Source: Phlebotomus papatasi (taxonomy: Eukaryota; Arthropoda; Insecta; Diptera; Psychodidae). From it: a stretch of 64,000 bases of DNA. Positions within the stretch are counted from its first letter, which is position 1. Each line of letters starts with the position of its first letter. The translations under genes and the position numbers were made by a program. The notes beneath the pieces were generated by a model that did not search any database, had not been told where the DNA came from, and was given only the letters and a program-made list of their open reading frames with translations. This document shows, in pieces, positions 1 through 11,785 of the stretch. The DNA is taken from contig NW_026604716.1 of the NCBI RefSeq assembly GCF_024763615.1, positions 85,245-149,244 of the forward strand. Reading direction: 5' to 3'.

Positions 1-3000
1 AATCATTAAATAAAAAAAGTCAATAAATATTAGATCCTTTATTTTGTAAATGACAGACCCCTTGATCACTTAAAAGTCTTTCTGGGTTATTGCAATTAAA
101 GAATTTATCAAATGCCTGTGTGAAACTTCAAATCATTAAATAAAAAAAAGTCAATAAATATTAGATCCTTTATTTTGTAAATGACAGACCCCTTGATCAC
201 TTAAAAGTCTTTCTGGGTTATTGCAATCAAAGAATTTATCAAATGCCTGTGTGAAACTCCAAACCATTAAATAAAAAAAGTCAATAAATATTGGATCCTT
301 TATTTTGTAAATGACAGACCCCTTGATCACTTAAAAGTCTTTCTGGGTTATTGCAATCAAAGAATTTATCAATTGCCTGTGTGAAACTTCAAATCATTAA
401 TTAAAAAAAAGTCAATAAATATTAGATCCTTTATTTAGTAAATGACAAACCCCTTGATCACTTAAAAGTCTTTCTGAGTTATTGCAATCAAAGAATTTAT
501 CAAATGCCTGTGTGAAACTCCAAACCATTAAATAAAAAAAGTCAATAAATATTAGATCCTTTATTTTGTAAATGACAGACCCCTTGATCACTTAAATGTC
601 TTTCTGGGTTATTGCAATTAAAGAATTTATCAAATGCCTGTGTGAAACTTCAAATCATTAAATAAAAAAAAGTCAAAAAATATTAGATCCTTTATTTTGT
701 AAATGACAGACCCCTTGATCACTTAAAAGTCTCTATGCGTTATTGCAATTAAAGAATTTATCAAATGCCTGTGTGAAACTTCAAATCATTAAATAAAAAA
801 AAGTCAATAAATATTAGATCCTTTATTTTGTAAATCACAGACCCCTTGATCACTTAAAAGTCTCTATGCGTTATTGCAATTAAAGAATTTATCAAATACC
901 TGTGTGAAACTTCAAATCATTAAATAAAAAAGTCAATAAATATTAGATCCTTTATTTTGTAAATGACAGACCCCTTGATCACTTAAAAGTCTTTCTGGGT
1001 TATTGCAATCAAAGAATTTATCAAATGCCTGTGTGAAACTCCAAACCATTAAATAAAAAAAGTCAATAAATATTAGATCCTTTATTTTGTAAATGACAGA
1101 CCCCTTGATCACTTAAAAGTCTTTCTGGGTTATTGCAATTAAAGAATTTATCAAATGCCTGTGTGAAACTTCAAATCATTAAATAAAAAAAGTCAATAAA
1201 TATTGGATCTTTTATTTTGTAAATGACAGACCCCTTGATCACTTAAAAGTCTCTATGCGTTATTGCAATTAAAGAATTTATCAAATGCCTGTGTGAAACT
1301 TCAAATCATTAAATAAAAAAAGTCAATAAATATTAGATCCTTTATTTTGTAAATGACAGACCCCTTGATCACTTAAAAGTCTTTCTGGGTTATTGCAATT
1401 AAAGAATTTATCAAATGCCTGTGTGAAACTTCAAATCATTAAATAAAAAAAAGTCAATAAATATTAGATCCTTTATTTTGTAAATGACAGACCCCTTGAT
1501 CACTTAAAAGTCTTTCTGGGTTATTGCAATCAAAGAATTTATCAAATGCCTGTGTGAAACTCCAAACCATTAAATAAAAAAAGTCAATAAATATTGGATC
1601 CTTTATTTTGTAAATGACAGACCCCTTGATCACTTAAAAGTCTTTCTGGGTTATTGCAATCAAAGAATTTATCAATTGCCTGTGTGAAACTTCAAATCAT
1701 TAATTAAAAAAAAGTCAATAAATATTAGATCCTTTATTTAGTAAATGACAAACCCCTTGATCACTTAAAAGTCTTTCTGAGTTATTCCAATCAAAGAATT
1801 TATCAAATGCCTGTGTGAAACTCCAAACCATTAAATAAAAAAAGTCAATAAATATTAGATCCTTTATTTTGTAAATGACAGACCCCTTAAACACTTAAAA
1901 GTCTTTCTGGGTTATTGCAATCAAAGAATTTATCAAATGCCTGTGTGAAACTTCAAATCATTAATTAAAAAAAAAGTCAATAAATATTAGATCCTTTATT
2001 TTGTAAATGACAGACCCCTTGATCACTTAAAAGTCTCTATACGTTATTTTAATTAAATAATTTATCAAATGCCTGTGTGAAACTTCAAATCATTAAATAA
2101 AAAGAGTCAATAAATATTAGATCCTTTATTTTGTAAATGACAGACCCCTTGATCACTTAAAAGTCTCTATGCGTTATTGCAATTAAAGAATTTATCAAAT
2201 GCCTGTGTGAAACTTCAAATCATTAAATAAAAAAAAGTCAATAAATATTAGATCCTTTATTTTGTAAATGACAGACCCCTTGATCACTTAAAAGTCTCTA
2301 CACATTATTTTAATTAAATAATTAATCAAATGCCTGTGTGAAACTTCAAATCATTAAATAAAAAAAGTCAATAAATATTAGATCCTTTATTTTGTAAATG
2401 ACAGACCCCTTGATCACTTAAAAGTCTTTCTGGGTTATTGCAATCAAAGAATTTATCAAATGCCTGTGTGAAACTCCAAACCATTAAATAAAAAAAAGTC
2501 AATAAATATTAGATCCTTTATTTTGTAAATGACAGACCCCTTGATCACTTAAAAGTCTTTCTGGGTTATTGCAATCAAAGAATTTATCAAATGCCTGTGT
2601 GAAACTTCAAATCATTAAATAAAAAAAGTCAATAAATATTAGATCCTTTATTTTGTAAATGACAGACCCCTTGATCACTTAAAAGTCTCTATACGTTATT
2701 GCAATTAAAGAATTTATCAAATGCCTGTGTGAAACTTCAAATCATTAAATAAAAAGAGTCAATAAATATTAGATCCTTTATTTTGTAAATGACAGACCCC
2801 TTGATCACTTAAAAGTCTCTATGCGTTATTGCAATTAAAGAATTTATCAAATGCCTGTGTGAAACTTCAAATCATTAAATAAAAAAAGTCAATAAATATT
2901 GGATCCTTTATTTTGTAAATGACAGACCCCTTGATCACTTAAAAGTCTTTCTGGGTTATTGCAATCAAAGAATTTATCAAATGCCTGTGTGAAACTTCAA

Positions 3001-6000
3001 ATCATTAATTAAAAAAAAAGTCAATAAATATTAGATCCTTTATTTTGTAAATGACAGACCCCTTGATCACTTAAAAGTCTCTATACGTTATTTTAATTAA
3101 ATAATTTATCAAATGCCTGTGTGAAACTTCAAATCATTAATTAAAAAAAAGTCAATAAATATTAGATCCTTTATTTTGTAAATGACAGACCCCTTGATCA
3201 CTTAAAAGTCTTTATGCGTTATTGCAATTAAAGAATTTATCAAATGCCTGTGTGAAACTTCAAATCATTAATTAAAAAAAAGTCAATAAATATTGGATCC
3301 TTTATTTTGTAAATGACAGACCCCTTGATCACTTAAAAGTCTTTATGCGTTATTGCAATCAAAGAATTTATCAAATGCCTGTGTGAAACTTCAAATCATT
3401 AATTAAAAAAAAGTCAATAAATATTAGATCCTTTATTTTGTAAATGACAGACCCCTTGATCACTTAAAAGTCTCTATGCGTTATTGCAATTAAAGAATTT
3501 ATCAAATGCCTGTGTGAAACTTCAAATCATTAAATAAAAAAAGTCAATAAATATTGGATCCTTTATTTTGTAAATGACAGACCCCTTGATCACTTAAAAG
3601 TCTTTCTGGGTTATTGCAATCAAAGAATTTATCAAATGCCTGTGTGAAACTTCAAATCATTAAATAAAAGAAGTCAATAAATATTAGATCCTTTATTTTG
3701 TAAATGACAGACCCCTTGATCACTTAAAAGTCTTTCTGGGTTATTGCAATTAAAGAATTTATCAAATGCCTGTGTGAAACTTCAAATCATTAAATAAAAA
3801 AAGTCAATAAATATTTGATCCTTTATTTTGTAAATGACAGACCCCTTGATCACTTAAAAGTCTTTCTGGGTTATTGCAATCAAAGAATTTATCAAATGCC
3901 TGTGTGAAACTTTAAATCATTAATAAAAAAAAGTCAATAAATATTAGATCCTTTATTTTGTAAATGACAGACCCCTTGATCACTTAAAAGTCTCTATGCG
4001 TTATTTTAATTAAAGAATTTATCAAATGCCTGTGTGAAACTTCAAATCATTAAATAAAAAAAGTCAATAAATATTGGATACTTTATTTTGTAAATGACAG
4101 ACCCCTTGATCACTTAAAAGTCTTTCTGGGTTATTGCAATTAAAGAATTTATCAAATGCCTGTGTGAAACTTCAAATCATTAAATAAAAAAAGTCAATAA
4201 ATATTGGATCTTTTATTTTGTAAATGACAGACCCCTTGATCACTTAAAAGTCTCTATGCGTTATTGCAATTAAAGAATTTATCAAATGCCTGTGTGAAAC
4301 TTCAAATCATTAAATAAAAAAAGTCAATAAATATTAGATCCTTTATTTTGTAAATGACAGACCCCTTGATCACTTAAAAGTCTTTCTGGGTTATTGCAAT
4401 TAAAGAATTTATCAAATGCCTGTGTGAAACTTCAAATCATTAAATAAAAAAAAGTCAATAAATATTAGATCCTTTATTTTGTAAATGACAGACCCCTTGA
4501 TCACTTAAAAGTCTTTCTGGGTTATTGCAATCAAAGAATTTATCAAATGCCTGTGTGAAACTCCAAACCATTAAATAAAAAAAGTCAATAAATATTGGAT
4601 CCTTTATTTTGTAAATGACAGACCCCTTGATCACTTAAAAGTCTTTCTGGGTTATTGCAATCAAAGAATTTATCAATTGCCTGTGTGAAACTTCAAATCA
4701 TTAATTAAAAAAAAGTCAATAAATATTAGATCCTTTATTTAGTAAATGACAAACCCCTTGATCACTTAAAAGTCTTTCTGAGTTATTCCAATCAAAGAAT
4801 TTATCAAATGCCTGTGTGAAACTCCAAACCATTAAATAAAAAAAGTCAATAAATATTAGATCCTTTATTTTGTAAATGACAGACCCCTTAAACACTTAAA
4901 AGTCTTTCTGGGTTATTGCAATCAAAGAATTTATCAAATGCCTGTGTGAAACTTCAAATCATTAATTAAAAAAAAAGTCAATAAATATTAGATCCTTTAT
5001 TTTGTAAATGACAGACCCCTTGATCACTTAAAAGTCTCTATACGTTATTTTAATTAAATAATTTATCAAATGCCTGTGTGAAACTTCAAATCATTAAATA
5101 AAAAGAGTCAATAAATATTAGATCCTTTATTTTGTAAATGACAGACCCCTTGATCACTTAAAAGTCTCTATGCGTTATTGCAATTAAAGAATTTATCAAA
5201 TGCCTGTGTGAAACTTCAAATCATTAAATAAAAAAAAGTCAATAAATATTAGATCCTTTATTTTGTAAATGACAGACCCCTTGATCACTTAAAAGTCTCT
5301 ACACATTATTTTAATTAAATAATTAATCAAATGCCTGTGTGAAACTTCAAATCATTAAATAAAAAAAGTCAATAAATATTAGATCCTTTATTTTGTAAAT
5401 GACAGACCCCTTGATCACTTAAAAGTCTTTCTGGGTTATTGCAATCAAAGAATTTATCAAATGCCTGTGTGAAACTCCAAACCATTAAATAAAAAAAAGT
5501 CAATAAATATTAGATCCTTTATTTTGTAAATGACAGACCCCTTGATCACTTAAAAGTCTTTCTGGGTTATTGCAATCAAAGAATTTATCAAATGCCTGTG
5601 TGAAACTTCAAATCATTAAATAAAAAAAGTCAATAAATATTAGATCCTTTATTTTGTAAATGACAGACCCCTTGATCACTTAAAAGTCTCTATACGTTAT
5701 TGCAATTAAAGAATTTATCAAATGCCTGTGTGAAACTTCAAATCATTAAATAAAAAGAGTCAATAAATATTAGATCCTTTATTTTGTAAATGACAGACCC
5801 CTTGATCACTTAAAAGTCTCTATGCGTTATTGCAATTAAAGAATTTATCAAATGCCTGTGTGAAACTTCAAATCATTAAATAAAAAAAGTCAATAAATAT
5901 TGGATCCTTTATTTTGTAAATGACAGACCCCTTGATCACTTAAAAGTCTTTCTGGGTTATTGCAATCAAAGAATTTATCAAATGCCTGTGTGAAACTTCA

Positions 6001-9000
6001 AATCATTAATTAAAAAAAAAGTCAATAAATATTAGATCCTTTATTTTGTAAATGACAGACCCCTTGATCACTTAAAAGTCTCTATACGTTATTTTAATTA
6101 AATAATTTATCAAATGCCTGTGTGAAACTTCAAATCATTAATTAAAAAAAAGTCAATAAATATTAGATCCTTTATTTTGTAAATGACAGACCCCTTGATC
6201 ACTTAAAAGTCTTTATGCGTTATTGCAATTAAAGAATTTATCAAATGCCTGTGTGAAACTTCAAATCATTAATTAAAAAAAAGTCAATAAATATTGGATC
6301 CTTTATTTTGTAAATGACAGACCCCTTGATCACTTAAAAGTCTTTATGCGTTATTGCAATCAAAGAATTTATCAAATGCCTGTGTGAAACTTCAAATCAT
6401 TAATTAAAAAAAAGTCAATAAATATTAGATCCTTTATTTTGTAAATGACAGACCCCTTGATCACTTAAAAGTCTCTATGCGTTATTGCAATTAAAGAATT
6501 TATCAAATGCCTGTGTGAAACTTCAAATCATTAAATAAAAAAAGTCAATAAATATTGGATCCTTTATTTTGTAAATGACAGACCCCTTGATCACTTAAAA
6601 GTCTTTCTGGGTTATTGCAATCAAAGAATTTATCAAATGCCTGTGTGAAACTTCAAATCATTAAATAAAAGAAGTCAATAAATATTAGATCCTTTATTTT
6701 GTAAATGACAGACCCCTTGATCACTTAAAAGTCTTTCTGGGTTATTGCAATTAAAGAATTTATCAAATGCCTGTGTGAAACTTCAAATCATTAAATAAAA
6801 AAAGTCAATAAATATTTGATCCTTTATTTTGTAAATGACAGACCCCTTGATCACTTAAAAGTCTTTCTGGGTTATTGCAATCAAAGAATTTATCAAATGC
6901 CTGTGTGAAACTTTAAATCATTAATAAAAAAAAGTCAATAAATATTAGATCCTTTATTTTGTAAATGACAGACCCCTTGATCACTTAAAAGTCTCTATGC
7001 GTTATTTTAATTAAAGAATTTATCAAATGCCTGTGTGAAACTTCAAATCATTAAATAAAAAAAGTCAATAAATATTGGATACTTTATTTTGTAAATGACA
7101 GACCCCTTGATCACTTAAAAGTCTTTCTGGGTTATTGCAATCAAAGAATTTATCAAATGCCTGTGTGAAACTTCAAATCATTAAATAAAAAAAGTCAATA
7201 AATATTGGATCCTTTATTTTCTAAATGACAGACCCCTTGATCACTTAAAAGTCTCTATGCGTTATTTTAATTAAAGAATTTATCAAATGCCTGTGTGAAA
7301 CTTCAAATCATTAAATAAAAGGAGTCAATAAATATTAGATCCTTTATTTTGAAAATGACAGACCCCTTGATCACTTAAAAGTCTTTATGCGTTATTGCAA
7401 TTAAAGAATTTATCAAATGCCCGTGTGAAACTTCAAATCATTAATTAAAAAAAAGTCAATAAATATTAGATCCTTTATTTTGTAAATGACACACCCCTTG
7501 ATCACTTAAAAGTCTCTATGCGTTATTTTAATTAAAGAATTTATCAAATGCCTGTGTGAAACTTCAAATCATTAAATAAAAAAAGTCAATAAATATTAGA
7601 TCCTTTATTTTGTAAATGACAGACCCCTTGATCACTTAAAAGTCTTTCTGGGTTATTGCAATCAAAGAATTTATCAAATGCCTGTGTGAAACTTCAAATC
7701 TTTAATTAAAAAAAAAGTCAATAAATATTAGATCCTTTATTTTGTAAATGACAGACCCCTTGATCACTTAAAAGTCTCTATGCGTTATTTTAATTAAAGA
7801 ATTTATCAAATGCCTGTGTGAAACTTCAAATCATTAAATAAAAGGAGTCAATAAATATTAGATCCTTTATTTTGTAAATGACAGACCCCTTGATCACTTA
7901 AAAGTCTCTCTGGGTTATTGCAATCAAAGAATTTATCAAATGCCTGTGTGAAACTCCAAACCATTAAATAAAAAAGTCAATAAATATTAGATCCTTTATT
8001 TTGTAAATGACAGACCCCTTGATCACTTAAAAGTCTTTCTGGGTTATTGCAATCAAAGAATTTATCAAATGCCTGTGTGAAACTTCAAATCATTAAATAA
8101 AAAAAGTCAATAAATATTAGATCCTTTATTTTGTAAATGACAGACCCCTTGATCACTTAAAAGTCTCTATACGTTATTTTAATTAAATAATTTATCAAAT
8201 GCCTGTGTGAAACTTCAAATCATTAAATAAAAGGAGTCAATAAATATTAGATCCTTTATTTTGTAAATGACAGACCCCTTGATCACTTAAAAGTCTTTAT
8301 GCGTTATTGCAATTAAAGAATTTATCAAATGCCTGTGTGAAACTTCAAATCATTAAATAAAAAAAGTCAATAAATGTTGAATCCTTTATTTTGTAAATGA
8401 CAGACCCCTTGATCACTTAAAAGTCTTTCTGGGTTATTGCAATCAAAGAATTTATCAAATGCCTGTGTGAAACTTCAAATCATTAATTAAAAAAAAGTCA
8501 ATAAATATTAGATCCTTTATTTTGTAAATGACAGACCCCTTGATCACTTAAAAGTCTCTATGCGTTATTTTAATTAAAGAATTTATCAAATGCCTGTGTG
8601 AAACTTCAAATCATTAAATAAAAAAAGTCAATAAATATTGGATCCTTTATTTTGTAAATGACAGACCCCTTGATCACTTAAAAGTCTTTATGCGTTATTG
8701 CAATTAAAGAATTTATCAAATGCCTGTGTGAAACTTCAAATCATTAAATAAAAAAAGTCAATAAATATTGGATCCTTTATTTTGTAAATGACAGACCCCT
8801 TGATCACTTAAAAGTCTTTCTGGGTTATTGCAATCAAAGAATTTATCAAATGCCTGTGTGAAACTTCAAATCATTAATTAAAAAAAAAGTCAATAAATAT
8901 TAGATCCTTTATTTTGTAAATGACAGACCCCTTGATCACTTAAAAGTCTGTATGCGTTATTTTAATTAAAGAATTTATCAAATGCCTGTGTGAAACTTCA

Positions 9001-11405
9001 AATCATTAAATAAAAAAAGTCAATAAATATTAGATCCTTTATTTTGTAAATGACAGACCCCTTGATCACTTAAAAGTCTCTATGCGTTATTGCAATCAAA
9101 GAATTTATCATATGCCTGTGTGAAACTTCAAACCATTAAATAAAAAAAGTCAATAAATATTAGATCCTTTATTTTGTAAATGACAGACCCCTTGATCACT
9201 TAAAAGTCTTTCTGGGTTATTGCAATTAAAGAATTTATCAAATGCCTGTGTGAAACTTCAAATCATTAAATAAAAAAAGTCAATAAATATTAGATCCTTT
9301 ATTTTGTAAATGACAGACCCCTTGATCACTTAAAAGTCTCTATACGTTATTTTAATTAAATAATTTATCAAATGCCTGTGTGAAACTTCAAATCATTAAT
9401 TAAAAAAAAGTCAATAAATATTAGATCCTTTATTTTGTAAATGACAGACCCCTTGATCACTTAAAAGTCTCTATGCGTTATTTTAATTAAAGAATTTATC
9501 AAATGCCTGTGTGAAACTTCAAATCATTAAATAAAAGAAGTCAATAAATATTAGATCCTTTATTTTGTAAATGACAGACCCCTTGATCACTTAAAAGTCT
9601 TTATGCGTTATTGCAATTAAAGAATTTATCAAATGCCCGTGTGAAACTTCAAATCATTAATTAAAAAAAAGTCAATAAATATTAGATCCTTTATTTTGTA
9701 AATGACACACCCCTTGATCACTTAAAATTCTCTATGCGTTATTTTAATTAAAGAATTTATAAAATGCCTGTGTGAAACTTCAAATCATTAAATAAAAAAA
9801 GTCAATAAATATTAGATCATTTATTTTGTAAATGACAGACCCCTTGATCACTTAAAAGTCTTTCTGGGTTATTGCAATTAAAGAATTTATCAAATGCCTG
9901 TGTGAAACTTCAAATCATTAAATAAAAAAAGTCAATAAATATTAGATCCTTTATTTTGTAAATGACAGACCCCTTGATCACTTAAAAGTCTCTATACGTT
10001 ATTTTAATTAAATAATTTATCAAATGCCTGTGTGAAACTTCAAATCATTAAATAAAAAGAGTCAATAAATATTAGATCCTTTATTTTGTAAATGACAGAC
10101 CCCTTGATCACTTAAAAGTCTCTATGCGTTATTGCAATTAAAGAATTTATCAAATGCCTGTGTGAAACTTCAAATCATTAAATAAAAAAAGTCAATAAAT
10201 ATTGGATCCTTTATTTTGTAAATGACAGACCCCTTGATCACTTAAAAGTCTTTCTGGGTTATTGCAATCAAAGAATTTATCAAATGCCTGTGTGAAACTC
10301 CAAACCATTAAATAAAAAAAGTCAATAAATATTAGATCCTTTATTTTGTAAATGACAGACCCCTTGATCACTTAAAAATCTTTCTGGGTTATTGCAATTA
10401 AAGAATTTATCAAATGCCTGTGTGAAACTTCAAATCATTAAATACAAAAAGTCAATAAATATTAGATCCTTTATTTTGTAAATGACAGACCCCTTGATCA
10501 CTTAAAAGTCTCTATACGTTATTTTAATTAAATAATTTATCAAATGCCTGTGTGAAACTTCAAATCATTAAATAAAAAGAGTCAATAAATATTAGATCCT
10601 TTATTTTGTAAATGACAGACACCTTGATCACTTAAAAGTCTCTATGCGTTATTGCAATTAAAGAATTTATCAAATGCCTGTGTGAAACTCCAAACCATTA
10701 AATAAAAGAAGTCAATAAATATTAGATCCTTTATTTTGTAAATGACAGACCCCTTGATCACTTAAAAGTCTTTCTGGGTTATTGCAATCAAAGAATTTAT
10801 CAAATGCCTGTGTGAAACTCCAAACCATTAAATAAAAAAGTCAATAAATATTAGATCCTTTATTTTGTAAATGACAGACCCCTTGATCACTTAAAAGTCT
10901 TTCTGGGTTATTGCAATCAAAGAATTTATCAAATGCCTGTGTGAAACTCCAAACCATTAAATAAAAAAGTCAATAAATATTAGATCCTTTATTTTGTAAA
11001 TGACAGACCCTTTGATCACTTAAAAGTCTTTCTGGGTTATTGCAATTAAAGAATTTATCAAATGCCTGTGTGAAACTTCAAATCATTAAATAAAAAAAAG
11101 TCAATAAATATTAGATCCTTTATTTTGTAAATGACAGACCCCTTGATCACTTAAAAGTCTTTCTGGGTTATTGCAATCAAAGAATTTATCAAATGCCTGT
11201 GTGAAACTTCAAATCATTAATTAAAAAAAAAGTCAATAAATATTAGATCCTTTATTTTGTAAATGACAGACCCCTTGATCACTTAAAAGTCTCTATGCGT
11301 TATTTTAATTAAAGAATTTATCAAATGCCTGTGTGAAACTCCAAACCATTAAATAAAAAAAGTCAATAAATATTAGATCCTTTATTTTGTAAATGACAGA
11401 CCCCT
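1..11405. repeat. AT-rich ~130-bp satellite array, left block
   Basis: Tandem monomers of 129-132 bp run head to tail from the first base of the window, so the array extends beyond the left edge. Length differences come mainly from an A-tract of about 6-9 bases after the TTAAATA or TTAATTA stretch. About 60 bp of each monomer, from GTCAATAAATATT through GACAGACCCCTTGATCAC to AAAAGTCT, is almost invariant. A following stretch of about 25 bp comes in three main forms (TTTCTGGG, CTATGCG or CTATACG, joined to GCAATC, GCAATT or TTAATT). A second switch, CTTCAAATC versus CTCCAAACC, changes two bases together. No open reading frame of note is present. The block ends where the BEL/Pao element enters a monomer; bases 11401-11405 (CCCCT) are the left target-site duplication. 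Confidence 0.98.
1080..7141. repeat. 3,001-bp higher-order repeat, two adjacent units
   Basis: Bases 1080-4140 reappear at 4081-7141 with a constant shift of 3,001 bp, equal to 23 satellite monomers. Rare private variants recur at exactly this spacing: CCCCTTAAAC at 1883 and 4884, GGATCTTTT near 1205 and 4206, the GAGTTATTCC variant near 1781 and 4782, and ATATTGGATA at 4071 and 7072. I saw no difference at the landmarks checked, although not every base was compared. The match stops at 4141 (T) versus 7142 (C) and begins just after a mismatch at 1079 versus 4080. This is a recent tandem duplication of a long multi-monomer unit. Confidence 0.9.
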
Positions 11406-11785
11406 TGTAAGGAACATTTACCTATTATGAAATTAGGAATGGTATTAGTTTACTCTTCCGGGACTCCGGCTTAAGACTCTGGGTTTTACCTATTATGAAA
11501 TGAGGAATGGAATTAGTTTACTCTTCCGGGACTCCGGCTTAAGACTCTGGGTTTTACCTGTTGAAGGTTAAAATGAATATTGGGTTTGAAGGACAAAAAT
11601 TTTTGATTTCACAAGATTTACTGAATAAAATAACTTTAACAAATTCACATGTGGCTTCTCACTTGACGGTCGGAAGGGAAGTGAAAAAAGAATGATGGTT
11701 GCCAAGATGGCGAAAATGAAAAGAATAAAGTTAGCACAAGTTGTGATTTTTAAATTCGGTGTCAGTTGGAGTCTGGGCTCCAACA
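11406..11785 (-). repeat. 3' LTR of BEL/Pao copy 1
   Basis: This 380-bp direct repeat matches 17551-17930 with one difference seen (11727). It contains two tandem 68-bp units (11421-11488 and 11489-11556), each with the self-complementary core CCGG-GACT-CCGG. Next to them at about 11580-11599 lies a decayed copy of the primer-binding site. The gag-pol frame ends inside this LTR: its stop codon is at 11731-11733, so about 17 codons are LTR sequence. Just outside, on the sense side, 11786-11802 is a short purine-rich run (AAGAGACCCCGGAGGA) that could be the polypurine tract; it lies within the coding region. Confidence 0.95.

Noticed and set aside
1..11405. CRISPR-like repeat array
   Set aside because: Whole ~130-bp units are repeated with no unique spacers; this is a eukaryotic satellite.
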